A program made the position numbers and the translations under genes. Shown in pieces: positions 7,177 through 15,734 of a DNA stretch of 49,551 nt. The notes below the pieces were generated by a model. It worked only from the letters and a program-made list of their open reading frames with translations. It searched no databases and had not been told where the DNA came from. Source of the DNA: CAKSKB01 sp034186235 (lineage in GTDB: Bacteria; Bacillota; Clostridia; HGM11514); assembly GCA_034186235.1 (NCBI GenBank), contig JAXGBA010000136.1, positions 1 through 49,551 of the forward strand. Reading direction: 5' to 3'. Each line of letters opens with the position of its first letter. The stretch's first letter is position 1.

Positions 7177-8415
7177 ATGAAAAAATGGTTATGTGTGGTT
7201 TTGGCGGCTGTTATGGTGTTATCATCTGTTTCGGCGGTTGTTTTTGCCGATGACGAAATCACGGTTACGGTTGACGGCAAGCAGCTTGAATTTGATGTTG
7301 CGCCGATAATCGAAAACGGCAGGACGCTTGTTCCGATGAGGGCGATTTTTGAGGCGCTCGGCGCGGTTGTTGACTGGGACGAAGACTCGAAAACAGTTAC
7401 GGCAAAAACTGAGTCGAAAACCCTTTTGATTACAATAGGGGAAAACAACTTAGGCATTATCGAAAAGGTTTTTATTCCGCAAAAAATCAAGATTGACGAA
7501 GACGGACCCGACACCGAGGACAACATCGCTTATACCGATGCTACCGTCAGGACGGTTCCGCTTGATGTTCCGGCAAAAATCATTGACGGCAGGACGCTCG
7601 TCCCTATTAGGGCGATTTCCGAAGGGCTTGATGCGGATGTCGCTTGGAATGCCGAAGAAAAAATCGTAAGCATTACACAAAAAACGCCGAGATATGAAGC
7701 ATATCCCGACATTGAGGTGGCGGACGAATTTAAAGATATTGTCGTTGAGGACGCGACAGAGCTTGAATTTGGCAAGATTTCGTACAACGATTACAAAAAG
7801 CTTGTGTTTTCCTGCAACAACTTTTTGAGATATGACTTTGAGCAGAATATTTTGCCGGACGAAATGTTTGCGGCAAATGTTTCGGGGGATATTAACTCAA
7901 AAAATGAAATTCTTTTATCGGATGTGTACTCGGTTTGGGATTATTATGCGGTCTTAATCACATCATTTGTTGCGGATGAATCGACCTGCAGATACATTTT
8001 AAATTCGGAAAAAGAGCTTACCGATAAAGAAAAGAGCGATCTGTTTTATGACTCTGCGTTAAAGCTTCTCCGTTCGTTAAAATTAGACGGCAAAAATATT
8101 ATCAAAAACTGCTCTTACGAAAGCATAGGCAAAAACAAAAATATGCTGCTTGTCGAGTTCGCCGATTACAGCGTCGGCGTCAACTGCAAGTACATAGGCA
8201 TTGCCCCGATTGATGACAAAACGATCGGTTATTACACTGCGGAAGCCGACCCTGACGACAAGAACAATTTGTATTTTTGCTACGTTGACGAAGAAACCAG
8301 AGGAACCTACAATAAAATAGGTTTTGAAAAAACAGATTTCATAACCGCCGTAAAGGATGTTGTCGAAAAAGGCGGAAAGGCAAAGGCCGTTACAGTTACC
8401 GAAAGACAAAAATAA
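7177..8415 (+). CDS. Secreted protein with copper amine oxidase N-terminal-like repeats
   Basis: A 412-residue exported protein. Residues 1-24 are a typical signal peptide ending VVFA, with cleavage before DDE. Two copies of the Cu_amine_oxidN1 motif follow, with cores GRTLVPMRAIFEALGA near residue 50 and GRTLVPIRAISEGLDADV near residue 140. This small domain is common on clostridial surface proteins, is thought to mediate adhesion or wall contact, and does not imply amine oxidase activity. The remaining 240 residues have no family I recognise. Its own promoter and a GGGGG ribosome site lie upstream. The ComEA-like gene follows after 15 nt and shares the bidirectional terminator at 8771-8812. 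Confidence 0.82.
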   Translation: MKKWLCVVLAAVMVLSSVSAVVFADDEITVTVDGKQLEFDVAPIIENGRTLVPMRAIFEALGAVVDWDEDSKTVTAKTESKTLLITIGENNLGIIEKVFIPQKIKIDEDGPDTEDNIAYTDATVRTVPLDVPAKIIDGRTLVPIRAISEGLDADVAWNAEEKIVSITQKTPRYEAYPDIEVADEFKDIVVEDATELEFGKISYNDYKKLVFSCNNFLRYDFEQNILPDEMFAANVSGDINSKNEILLSDVYSVWDYYAVLITSFVADESTCRYILNSEKELTDKEKSDLFYDSALKLLRSLKLDGKNIIKNCSYESIGKNKNMLLVEFADYSVGVNCKYIGIAPIDDKTIGYYTAEADPDDKNNLYFCYVDEETRGTYNKIGFEKTDFITAVKDVVEKGGKAKAVTVTERQK

Positions 8416-8430
8416 AGCGGGTTTTTACAA

Positions 8431-8769
8431 ATGATAAAACTGCCGAAAAAGCTGAATATAATTTTGAGCATTATTTCGCTGAGCTTTGTTGTTTTCGGCA
8501 GCGCTGCGGCATACAACAATAACTATATGCTTCCTCAGACAAATGAAATTTCAGCGGTTTCCGCACAGGGCTCTTTCGGAAATATTAACCTCATGACAAA
8601 GGCGGAATTTGCGGAGCTTCCAGGAATCGGCAATACGCTTGCGGAAAGAATTGTGGAATATCGTAATAAAAACGGCAGCTTTTCTTCCGCGGAAGAAATC
8701 ATGGAAGTCAGAGGGATAGGAAAAGGGAAGTTTGAAAAACTGAAGGATATAATTTATACTTCAAGATAA
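8431..8769 (+). CDS. ComEA-like helix-hairpin-helix protein
   Basis: A 112-residue protein with an N-terminal hydrophobic anchor (residues 10-28) and a C-terminal double helix-hairpin-helix domain (residues 50-110). The DNA-contact hairpins ELPGIGNTLAERI and EVRGIGKGKFEKL are clear. This domain in ComEA binds double-stranded DNA outside the membrane during uptake. The SLBB domain of full-length ComEA is absent, and no comEB/comEC lies nearby, so competence is only one possibility. It follows the secreted protein gene by 15 nt and probably forms an operon with it. The ribosome site is weak. Confidence 0.8.
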   Translation: MIKLPKKLNIILSIISLSFVVFGSAAAYNNNYMLPQTNEISAVSAQGSFGNINLMTKAEFAELPGIGNTLAERIVEYRNKNGSFSSAEEIMEVRGIGKGKFEKLKDIIYTSR

Positions 8770-8770
8770 A

Positions 8771-8812
8771 AAACAGGGTTTTCGATTTTTTCGGCGAAAA
8801 CCCTGTTTTTTT
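8771..8812. terminator. Bidirectional terminator between convergent genes
   Basis: AAACAGGGTTTTCG (8771-8784) pairs with CGAAAACCCTGTTT (8795-8808), with T-runs on both sides. It lies between the ComEA-like gene (ends 8769) and the esterase gene (ends 8814 on the other strand). Confidence 0.88.
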
Positions 8813-8813
8813 G

Positions 8814-9620
8814 CTATCTTCTTTTGGTCCACTCTGCCGCAGAGGCAACCCACGAAGCCAGCGACGGCTGATTGAAGAGCGGTTCGTCCACTGCGGTTAT
8901 GGCATTTCCGAGAGCCATTCCGTGAGGAGCGTTCTCGAAAATATGCAGTTCAAACGGTATATGATTTTCAGACAGCGCTTCTGCCATTACAAACGAATTT
9001 CTGACAGGAACGGCTTGGTCCGTTGCCGTATGAACAAGGAACATCGGAACACATTTTTCATCAACGCAATATTCAAGTGAATACTTTTTCTTTTGCTCAT
9101 CGCTCGGGTTTTTGCAGCCACACAAATTCTGCATAGAACTCTCATGCGTACCCTCAAAGCAGGTAATAACCGGGTAAACCGGGATAACCCCGGCAGGTTT
9201 GTTGTAGCCGTACTCCATCGGCACAGCATCATATATTTCCTGTACATGCCACAGTGCGCCGAGAGCTGCCGTAAGGTGCCCTCCTGCGGAAAAGCCGACC
9301 GCAAACACACGGTTTGGGTCTATATTATACTTTTCGGAATTGTCCTTAATATGCTTAACCGCCTTTGAAGCCTCAATGAGCGGCCTTGGGAATTTCGCCT
9401 TTTCCCCTACGGAATAATGCAGAACAAACGCATTGAACCCGTACGGCATAAACGCCTGTGCAACAGGCTCGCCCTCACGGTCGGAACATATTCCTCCGTA
9501 AGCGCCTCCGGGGATTACAATCATGGCGTCCCTCACATAGTTTTTGATTTTATCCGCAACGAAACACTCTAAAAATACATTTTCGTCAGTTTCGTCAAGC
9601 TGTATTTTCTGATAAAGCAT
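8814..9620 (-). CDS. Alpha/beta hydrolase (acetylesterase/lipase-like)
   Basis: A 268-residue cytoplasmic serine hydrolase of the alpha/beta-hydrolase-3 type. The nucleophile elbow is GFSAGG near residue 115. The probable acid is in the ATDQAVP segment and the His in NAPHGMALG. The oxyanion loop reads PGGAYGG instead of the classical HGGG. Relatives remove acetyl or other small ester groups from sugars, but the substrate is not readable here. The start is ATG 9620, with AGAGG 9 nt upstream. It begins 5 nt after rnfB, so it is probably co-transcribed with the rnf genes although no functional link is known. Confidence 0.82.
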   Translation of the reverse strand: MLYQKIQLDETDENVFLECFVADKIKNYVRDAMIVIPGGAYGGICSDREGEPVAQAFMPYGFNAFVLHYSVGEKAKFPRPLIEASKAVKHIKDNSEKYNIDPNRVFAVGFSAGGHLTAALGALWHVQEIYDAVPMEYGYNKPAGVIPVYPVITCFEGTHESSMQNLCGCKNPSDEQKKKYSLEYCVDEKCVPMFLVHTATDQAVPVRNSFVMAEALSENHIPFELHIFENAPHGMALGNAITAVDEPLFNQPSLASWVASAAEWTKRR

Positions 9621-9625
9621 AAATA

Positions 9626-10411
9626 TTAACCTCTTCTTCTTATTATTGTTTTTCTGATACATTTATCCGCACAGATTCCGCAGCCGGTGCACTTGGAATA
9701 ATCGATTACGGCGCAGTTGTCAACAACCTTTACCGCTTCCGCCTCGCAATTCCTTTCACACATTTTGCAGCCTATGCAGCCCGTTTCGCACGAGTTTTTG
9801 GTCACAATACCTTTGTCCTTTGACGAACATTTAACCTCAACTTTTCTGTCATATGGAACAATTTTTATAATATGCTTCGGACAAGCCGCAACGCACTTTC
9901 CGCATGATTTGCACTTGTCCTCATCGACATTTGCAACACCGTTCTCAACGGAAATCGCCCCGAACGGACAGACCGACACACAAGTTCCGAGACCCATGCA
10001 GGCATACCGGCAGTTCTTTGAGCCGCCGGCAAGGTTTGCCGCCGCAAGGCAGTCGGTTATTCCTTCATAATTAAACCTGTCCTCACCGCAGTTTCCGCTG
10101 CAAAGCACAACCGCAGTTGTTCTTTCTGTCTCCGTTACGCCGACACCCATAATCTCGGCAATTTTTGCGGAAACGGTTTCGCCCCCTACCGGGCAGCCGG
10201 AAACCGGAACGCTGCCCTCCAAAATCGCAGCCGCCATATTGGCACAGCCTGCATATCCGCAGCCGCCGCAGTTAGCGCCCGGGAGAGCCTCGGTAATTTC
10301 ATCAAGGCGAGGGTCTTTTTCAACGGCAAAGAATTTCGATGCAACGGCAAGCAGTATGCCAAAGGCAATACCTATACCGCCAACGCAAAGTACAGCTGTT
10401 AAAATTTCCAT
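9626..10411 (-). CDS. rnfB: Rnf complex electron transport subunit B
   Basis: A 261-residue iron-sulfur subunit of the ferredoxin:NAD+ oxidoreductase that pumps Na+ or H+. One N-terminal membrane helix (1-25) is followed by the Fe-S domain with GANCGGCGYAGCANM near residue 46. Several ferredoxin-type clusters follow, e.g. CVSVCPFGAISVENG, CKSCGKCVAACPKHI, CIGCKMCERNC and CTGCGICADKC. RnfB takes electrons from reduced ferredoxin and passes them to the membrane subunits. GGGGG lies 7 nt before the ATG. It is the last rnf gene of the order C-D-G-E-A-B, the usual clostridial arrangement. Confidence 0.95.
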   Translation of the reverse strand: MEILTAVLCVGGIGIAFGILLAVASKFFAVEKDPRLDEITEALPGANCGGCGYAGCANMAAAILEGSVPVSGCPVGGETVSAKIAEIMGVGVTETERTTAVVLCSGNCGEDRFNYEGITDCLAAANLAGGSKNCRYACMGLGTCVSVCPFGAISVENGVANVDEDKCKSCGKCVAACPKHIIKIVPYDRKVEVKCSSKDKGIVTKNSCETGCIGCKMCERNCEAEAVKVVDNCAVIDYSKCTGCGICADKCIRKTIIRRRG

Positions 10412-10423
10412 TTTGCGACCCCC

Positions 10424-11002
10424 TTAAAGTGATATAACGCCGGCAAAGCCGGAAAACGCAAGCGCAAGAATACCTGCCGAAATAAGAGCTATCGGGAACC
10501 CCTGAAGAGCTTTCGGAACATCCGTCATGTTCTCTCTGATACCGGCAAAAATCAGTATTGCAAGCGTAAAGCTTAATCCGCCGGCAAAGCCGCTTACGGT
10601 TGCGGTAATAAAGTTATAATTGCCGGTAATATTCTTGATTGCAATACCTAAAACCGCACAGTTCGTCGTTATGAGCGGAAGGTATATCCCAAGCGAGTTG
10701 TAAAGCGCCGGGCTCATTTTCTGAAGAACCATTTCGACAAACTGCACAAGACAGGCAATTACCAGTATAAATGCAATCGTCTGCAAAAACTCAATGTGAA
10801 AAGCCTCAAGCAAAAACTTCTGAACCGCCCATGTGATTGCCGAAGCAATTGTCATTACGAAGGTTACCGCCATACCCATACCGAGAGCCGTATCCGTCTT
10901 TTTTGAAACGCCGAGGAAGGGGCAGATGCCCAAAAACTGCGAGAAAATAACGTTATTCACCAGTATGGTATAAAGTGAAATAAGAAGAAGATCTTTAAAC
11001 AT
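10424..11002 (-). CDS. rnfA: Rnf complex membrane subunit A
   Basis: A 192-residue polytopic membrane protein with six predicted helices. It matches RnfA/NqrE and begins MFKDLLLISLYTILVNNVIF. RnfA and RnfE are paralogous and form a pseudo-symmetric core that carries an intramembrane Fe-S centre and takes part in ion translocation. The Cys in LGICPFLG near residue 27 is the expected cluster ligand type. GGAGG sits 8 nt before the ATG, inside the end of rnfE, which it overlaps by 8 nt. Confidence 0.95.
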   Translation of the reverse strand: MFKDLLLISLYTILVNNVIFSQFLGICPFLGVSKKTDTALGMGMAVTFVMTIASAITWAVQKFLLEAFHIEFLQTIAFILVIACLVQFVEMVLQKMSPALYNSLGIYLPLITTNCAVLGIAIKNITGNYNFITATVSGFAGGLSFTLAILIFAGIRENMTDVPKALQGFPIALISAGILALAFSGFAGVISL

Positions 11003-11615
11003 TCACACTTCCTCCTTCCTTCTCTTTTTTAAGCCTTACGGCATTTATAACGCCGAGTAGCACCCCAAGCGTTATAAATGCGCCGGCAGGCAGAACGAAT
11101 ATCAGAATATTATAATCCGACGGTATAAAATCAAAGCCGCAAATACTGCCGCTGCCCAAAATTTCGCGGATTGCGCCGAGAACGGACAGAGCAATCGTAA
11201 ATCCGAGCCCCATACCAAGTCCGTCCACAACCGACGGAAGAACGGCATTTTTTGATGCAAACGCCTCCGCACGAGCCAAAATCAGGCAGTTTACAACAAT
11301 AAGCGGAATGAACACGCCGAGGGCGTCCGCCAGCGCCGGAACATATGCTTTAAGAAGCATTTCTATGAGCGTTACAAAACCCGAAATTACAACAACATAA
11401 GACGCAATTCTGATTTTTGACGGCACAAGCTTTTTTATAAGAGATATAACCGCATTTGAGCCGACAAGCACCGCTGTTACCGAAAGCCCCATACCGAAGC
11501 CGTTTATAAGGCTTGTGGTTGTTGCGAGGGTCGGGCACATACCGATAAGCTGCACAAAGGTCGGATTGTTATAAAGAATACCGTCCATAAAAATTTTTGA
11601 GTATTTATTTTTCAA
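10995..11615 (-). CDS. rnfE: Rnf complex membrane subunit E
   Basis: A 206-residue membrane protein of the RnfE/NqrD family, paralogous to RnfA. The LIGMCPTLATT segment carries the conserved Cys, and there are about six helices. The start is taken as TTG at 11615, because AGGAGG lies 9 nt upstream. The TTG at 11624 would directly touch the Shine-Dalgarno, and no earlier ATG exists. It overlaps the end of rnfG by 11 nt and rnfA by 8 nt, so tight translational coupling is likely. Confidence 0.93.
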   Translation of the reverse strand: MKNKYSKIFMDGILYNNPTFVQLIGMCPTLATTTSLINGFGMGLSVTAVLVGSNAVISLIKKLVPSKIRIASYVVVISGFVTLIEMLLKAYVPALADALGVFIPLIVVNCLILARAEAFASKNAVLPSVVDGLGMGLGFTIALSVLGAIREILGSGSICGFDFIPSDYNILIFVLPAGAFITLGVLLGVINAVRLKKEKEGGSVNV

Positions 11616-12138
11616 TTCCTTCAACCTCCTTTACAGCCTTTGCTCCCTCGGTGACACCCTTTGAAACCGCTCTCGAAGAAATCGTTGCGGCGGTCACGGC
11701 GTCAATCTCTCCGCCGTCCTTGTTAACCTCGAATTCACTGCCGCCGACAAACTGCGAAAGCCATTTATCGTCACTCGTTTTAGCGCCGAGACCTGCCGTT
11801 TCGGACATCGAAACGATTTTCACGCCCGTAACCTCGCCTTCCATATCTGCGCCGACAATCATGTTTATATCGCCGCCGTAGCCCTTGACCGTAACGGACG
11901 CACAGTAACCTTTCCCTGATTTTTCACGCACCAACTCTGTCACATACTCATTTTTATAATCAACCTTTTCAAAGTCCTTTGCTCCGGCAAGAACCGATTC
12001 TCTCGCTTCGTTCACCGACTGCTCATTGCGTTTTTCGATTACCGGAGCCGTAACGCTGTTTGCAAAAGCAAGCATCGCCGTGACAACGCCGCTGATGATG
12101 AACAGAACCAGCGGAAGCTTTATAAAATCCTTCTTCAT
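11605..12138 (-). CDS. rnfG: Rnf complex FMN-binding subunit G
   Basis: A 177-residue protein with one N-terminal membrane helix (8-28) and an extracytoplasmic FMN_bind domain. FMN is attached covalently through phosphoester to a Thr; here the motif DAVTAATISS near residue 148 carries it. RnfG passes electrons between the Fe-S and other flavin subunits outside the membrane. The ATG overlaps the rnfD stop in an ATGA arrangement and is preceded by GGAGG. Confidence 0.94.
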   Translation of the reverse strand: MKKDFIKLPLVLFIISGVVTAMLAFANSVTAPVIEKRNEQSVNEARESVLAGAKDFEKVDYKNEYVTELVREKSGKGYCASVTVKGYGGDINMIVGADMEGEVTGVKIVSMSETAGLGAKTSDDKWLSQFVGGSEFEVNKDGGEIDAVTAATISSRAVSKGVTEGAKAVKEVEGIEK

Positions 12139-13076
12139 TTTGCCGCCTCCGTTCCGAATTTTTTGGGCAATGTGATCTTATCAATAAACGGAACAAGCGC
12201 ATTCATAACCATAATCGCATATGTTACGCCCTCGGGATAATTACCGTAAATCCTTATAATTCCGTTGATAACGCCACAGCCGATGCCGAAAACAATTCTG
12301 CCCTTCCCCGAAATCGGGCTTGTGGTATAGTCTGTCGCCATGAAGCAAGCGCCCAAAGCCACGCCACCCGAAAGAATCGCATAAAGAGGGTCACCCGAGA
12401 AAAAGCCCTTGCCGCCGAAAATCCATGTAAAGAGCGCAATTGACGCAACATATGCAATCGGAATTCTGAGGTCAATAACTTTCTGTATAACAAGATATAT
12501 AAGCCCCACGAGTATAAGCATAAGCGAGGTTTCACCGATACAGCCGGGGTTTTTGCCAAGAAACAGCGCAAGATAATTATATTCCCCCGCCTTCGCTGCG
12601 AGCGGCGTTGCGCTTGAAACTGCGTCCCAGCCGGAAATACATCCCATGCTCACCTTCCACGAGGTCATCGCCGCCGGGAATGACGCCAGCATAAATGCCC
12701 TCCCCGCAAGCGCCGGATTTACAAAATTCTTGCCGATGCCGCCGAAACACTGCTTTGCTATGATTACTGCAAAAACATCGCCCACAAGCACCATCCAGAA
12801 AGGTATGCTCACCGGGCAGCAAAACGCAAGCAGCATACCCGTTACCACCGCAGAAAGGTCACGCACGGTGTTCTCTTTTTTTGTAAGCTTGTCCCAAATA
12901 TACTCGGAAGCAACCGCACCGATTACCGATATAAGCGTTACCAGCAGCGCACGCACTCCGAACACATACACACCGCCGATCAGCGGAAACATCAATGCGA
13001 TTATAACATCCAGCATAATCTTCTGAGTTGACGCAGAGGAGGTTATATGCGGAGATGATGTAATATTCATTTTCAT
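12135..13076 (-). CDS. rnfD: Rnf complex membrane subunit D
   Basis: A 313-residue membrane protein of the NqrB/RnfD family with about nine hydrophobic segments. The motif SSATPLAAKAG near residue 158 holds the Thr that is normally FMN-phosphorylated. The true start is ATG 13076: GGAGG lies 10 nt upstream, and it shares one base with the rnfC stop (TAATG). The open frame extends a further 120 nt upstream inside rnfC but has no supporting signals there. Confidence 0.95.
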   Translation of the reverse strand: MKMNITSSPHITSSASTQKIMLDVIIALMFPLIGGVYVFGVRALLVTLISVIGAVASEYIWDKLTKKENTVRDLSAVVTGMLLAFCCPVSIPFWMVLVGDVFAVIIAKQCFGGIGKNFVNPALAGRAFMLASFPAAMTSWKVSMGCISGWDAVSSATPLAAKAGEYNYLALFLGKNPGCIGETSLMLILVGLIYLVIQKVIDLRIPIAYVASIALFTWIFGGKGFFSGDPLYAILSGGVALGACFMATDYTTSPISGKGRIVFGIGCGVINGIIRIYGNYPEGVTYAIMVMNALVPFIDKITLPKKFGTEAAK

Positions 13077-14419
13077 TATTTTGCAGCCTCCTTTGCTTTT
13101 TCCTGTGCGGTTTTTTCTCGAAGCAGCGCCTTCCCCAGACGGCAGCTCTGCGTAAGATAACGCTTTGCAGGACACACAAATGTGCAAGCGCCGCATTCTA
13201 TGCAGTCCATAATACCAAGCTCCTTTGCCCTGTCCAAATCACGAAGCTCCACCGCCTTATCTATAAGCGTTGGCGTAAGCCTCATGGGGCAAGCCGAAAG
13301 GCATTTTCCGCATCGGAGGCACGGAGAAGGCTCATAAATTTTTGCCTCTTTTTCAGATAAAAGGAGAACCGCCGAAACACCTTTTGTAACGGGTGCTTCA
13401 AGGTCCTTCATGGCGATACCCATCATAGGTCCGCCGGAAAGTATTTTCACAGGTTCGCCGATAATTCCGCCCGCCTGTTCGATTAAGTTTTTGATGGGTG
13501 TTCCGATTTTTACCGAAAAGTTCTTCGGCTCGGCAACAGCCTTGCCGCTCACCGTTACGATTCTTCTGAGCGACGGCAGTCCCTCCAGACAAGCCCTTGC
13601 GATTGCAACCGCAGTATCAATATTTATTACCACAACGCCCTCGGATGACGGCAGCTTGCCCGACTTCACCTCTCTGCCGGTTACTGCATAAATCAGATGC
13701 TTTTCCGAGCCTTGCGGATATTTTGTTTTAAGGACGCAAACTTCAACACCCTTATATTTTTCCGCCGCTGCGCTGACGCACTTTATGCCCTCGGGTTTAT
13801 TGTTTTCTATAGCAATTTTGCCTAATTTTACGCCAACTGCGCGCATCGCAAGGCAAAGCCCCTTAACAATCATTTCGGGAGCCTCAAGCATAATGCGGTA
13901 ATCGCTTGTAATATACGGCTCGCATTCTGCGCCGTTGACAATAACCGTATCGACCGTCACTCCTTCAGGAATCGTCAGCTTTGCATGGGTCGGAAAGCCC
14001 GCACCGCCCATTCCGACGATGCCGGCGTCACGGACCCGTTTAACTATTTCATCAGGCTTTATTTTATCAAAATCATACTTTTCCATAATCTCGGTTGTTT
14101 CAAGGAAATCATTCTCTATCACAACCGAATTGACCATAGTTCCGTTTGGAACGCACCTCGGCTCAATTGCCGTAACCTTTCCCGAAACGGCAGAATGAAC
14201 GGGTGCGCTTATAAAAGCCTCGGAAAGACCGATAACCTGCCCTCTTTTCACCTCATCGCCGACCTTTACCGTCGGTATGCACGGTGCACCGATATGCTGG
14301 GACATCGGGTACACATACTCCTTGCATGGCTCTGCTTCCTTTATCGGAATCGCAGCCGTGATATGCTTGTGGTCATTCGGATGAATACCGCCTTTGAATG
14401 TCAGCAGTTTCACTTGCAT
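13076..14419 (-). CDS. rnfC: Rnf complex NADH-binding subunit C
   Basis: A 447-residue cytoplasmic subunit that binds NAD(H) and flavin and carries two [4Fe-4S] clusters. Landmarks are the N-terminal RnfC barrel domain, the Complex-I 51-kDa-like motif GMGGAGFPTHAKL near residue 137, GAECEPY near 163, and cluster motifs CLRCGKCLSACP and CIECGACTFVCP near residues 370 and 410. It is first in rnfCDGEAB. AGGAGG is only 2 nt from the ATG but 8 nt from an in-frame GTG two codons later (14413), so translation may actually begin at that GTG. A promoter lies at 14451-14479. Confidence 0.95.
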   Translation of the reverse strand: MQVKLLTFKGGIHPNDHKHITAAIPIKEAEPCKEYVYPMSQHIGAPCIPTVKVGDEVKRGQVIGLSEAFISAPVHSAVSGKVTAIEPRCVPNGTMVNSVVIENDFLETTEIMEKYDFDKIKPDEIVKRVRDAGIVGMGGAGFPTHAKLTIPEGVTVDTVIVNGAECEPYITSDYRIMLEAPEMIVKGLCLAMRAVGVKLGKIAIENNKPEGIKCVSAAAEKYKGVEVCVLKTKYPQGSEKHLIYAVTGREVKSGKLPSSEGVVVINIDTAVAIARACLEGLPSLRRIVTVSGKAVAEPKNFSVKIGTPIKNLIEQAGGIIGEPVKILSGGPMMGIAMKDLEAPVTKGVSAVLLLSEKEAKIYEPSPCLRCGKCLSACPMRLTPTLIDKAVELRDLDRAKELGIMDCIECGACTFVCPAKRYLTQSCRLGKALLREKTAQEKAKEAAK

Positions 14420-14450
14420 TTCCTCCTATCGTAAAAACTACAATAATATT

Positions 14451-14479
14451 ATTTTATCACACTTTAAGCCTATATTCAA
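14451..14479 (-). promoter_or_regulatory. Promoter of the rnf operon
   Basis: TTGAAT, 17-nt spacer, TAAAAT on the minus strand, 31 nt upstream of rnfC. No terminator separates it from the cysteine desulfurase-like gene upstream, so read-through is also possible. Confidence 0.6.
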
Positions 14480-14491
14480 GTAAATTCTCTG

Positions 14492-15619
14492 TTATTCGGC
14501 GATTTTTTTCAAATAATACACCGCTTTTTCGACCTCATCCTCGGTATTGAAGGCTCCTGCCGAAAACCTCAGCGCACCGCTCATGCTTGTTCCGAGAGTT
14601 TTATGTGCCAACGGAGAGCAATGCAGACCTCCCCTCACCGCAACGCCAAAGCTTTCGCCAAGGGCGTTTGCAAGCTCAACGCAATCGCAGTTTTTAAACG
14701 CCGCAGACACAACGCCTACCCTGCCCTCTGCGGAATCATACCCCAAAAGCCTTGCACCGCTCAGCTTTTTTATACCTTCAATCAGAATCCCTGTAAGTTT
14801 TTTCTCATGCTCGGAAATCTCATCAAAATTTTCGGAAACATACTTTATTCCCATTCCGAGACCGGCAATACCGGGAGTATTGAGAGTGCCGCTTTCAAAC
14901 CTATCCGGAAGAAATGACGGCTGCATGGGCGATTCCGAAACACTGCCCGTTCCGCCCTCGGTCAGAGGAGAAACCTCCATGCCCTCCGGAATATAAAGTC
15001 CGCCGGTGCCCTGCGGTCCGTAAAGACCCTTATGCCCCGGGAACGCAAGAAGCGTATTTTTCAGCCTTTTCATATCGATTTTCACCAAACCCGCACTTTG
15101 TGACGCATCAATAAGCAGCGGAATATCGCCCGTTTTTCTTCTTATATCATATATATCGTTCACCGTTCCGCACACATTGGAAGCGTGTGTCACAACAATT
15201 AAAGCAGTGCTCGGCTTCAGTTCATTAACTATGGATTCTGCGGCAACGCATCCGTATCTATCCGCCGGAGCAACCGAATATGTAATCATTTTCTTTCTTG
15301 CAAGCGAAAAGACCGGTCTTAGCACCGAATTGTGCTCCATAGAAGTTATCACTGCGTGAGATCCGTACTTAACCACCCCTTTTATTGCAATATTCAGGCT
15401 GTGCGTTGCGTTCTGGGTAAACACAATTCTTTCGGGATTGTCTATTCCGAAAAGTTCCGCCGCACGGCACCTTGCGTCATAAATCATATTCATTGCGGCG
15501 GAAGCCTCCGAATATCCGCCCCTTCCGGCATTTGCGGCGCACTTCATTGCATTTAAAACAGCTGAATATACTGTTTCGGGTTTTATTAAGGTTGTTGCGG
15601 CATTGTCAAGATAAATCAT
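14492..15619 (-). CDS. Cysteine desulfurase family protein (class V aminotransferase fold)
   Basis: A 375-residue PLP enzyme of the NifS/SufS-like family, probably removing sulfur from cysteine. The N-terminus MIYLDNAATT is characteristic. The PLP-binding Lys is in AFPGHKGLYGPQG near residue 200, and a candidate catalytic Cys is in RGGLHCSPLAH near residue 339. It resembles the stand-alone clostridial subfamily (TIGR01977 type), not IscS/SufS of an Fe-S operon. The start is ATG 15619, with GGGGG 6 nt upstream. Its position just before rnfCDGEAB, a complex rich in Fe-S clusters, hints at a link to cluster supply, but this is inference. Confidence 0.85.
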   Translation of the reverse strand: MIYLDNAATTLIKPETVYSAVLNAMKCAANAGRGGYSEASAAMNMIYDARCRAAELFGIDNPERIVFTQNATHSLNIAIKGVVKYGSHAVITSMEHNSVLRPVFSLARKKMITYSVAPADRYGCVAAESIVNELKPSTALIVVTHASNVCGTVNDIYDIRRKTGDIPLLIDASQSAGLVKIDMKRLKNTLLAFPGHKGLYGPQGTGGLYIPEGMEVSPLTEGGTGSVSESPMQPSFLPDRFESGTLNTPGIAGLGMGIKYVSENFDEISEHEKKLTGILIEGIKKLSGARLLGYDSAEGRVGVVSAAFKNCDCVELANALGESFGVAVRGGLHCSPLAHKTLGTSMSGALRFSAGAFNTEDEVEKAVYYLKKIAE

Positions 15620-15670
15620 AATTTGCCCCCCATTCATAATTTAATAGATTATATGCATGGAGTGCACGAA

Positions 15671-15713
15671 AAATAATAAAAGAGCGTGCCGAAACAAAAC
15701 TGTTCCGACACGC
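15671..15713 (-). terminator. Intrinsic terminator after the lipoprotein gene
   Basis: On the minus strand GCGTGTCGGAAC pairs with GTTTCGGCACGC over 12 bp (two wobbles) and is followed by TCTTTTATTATTTTT. Confidence 0.85.
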
Positions 15714-15734
15714 CTTTGTGTCAATTATAAAATC

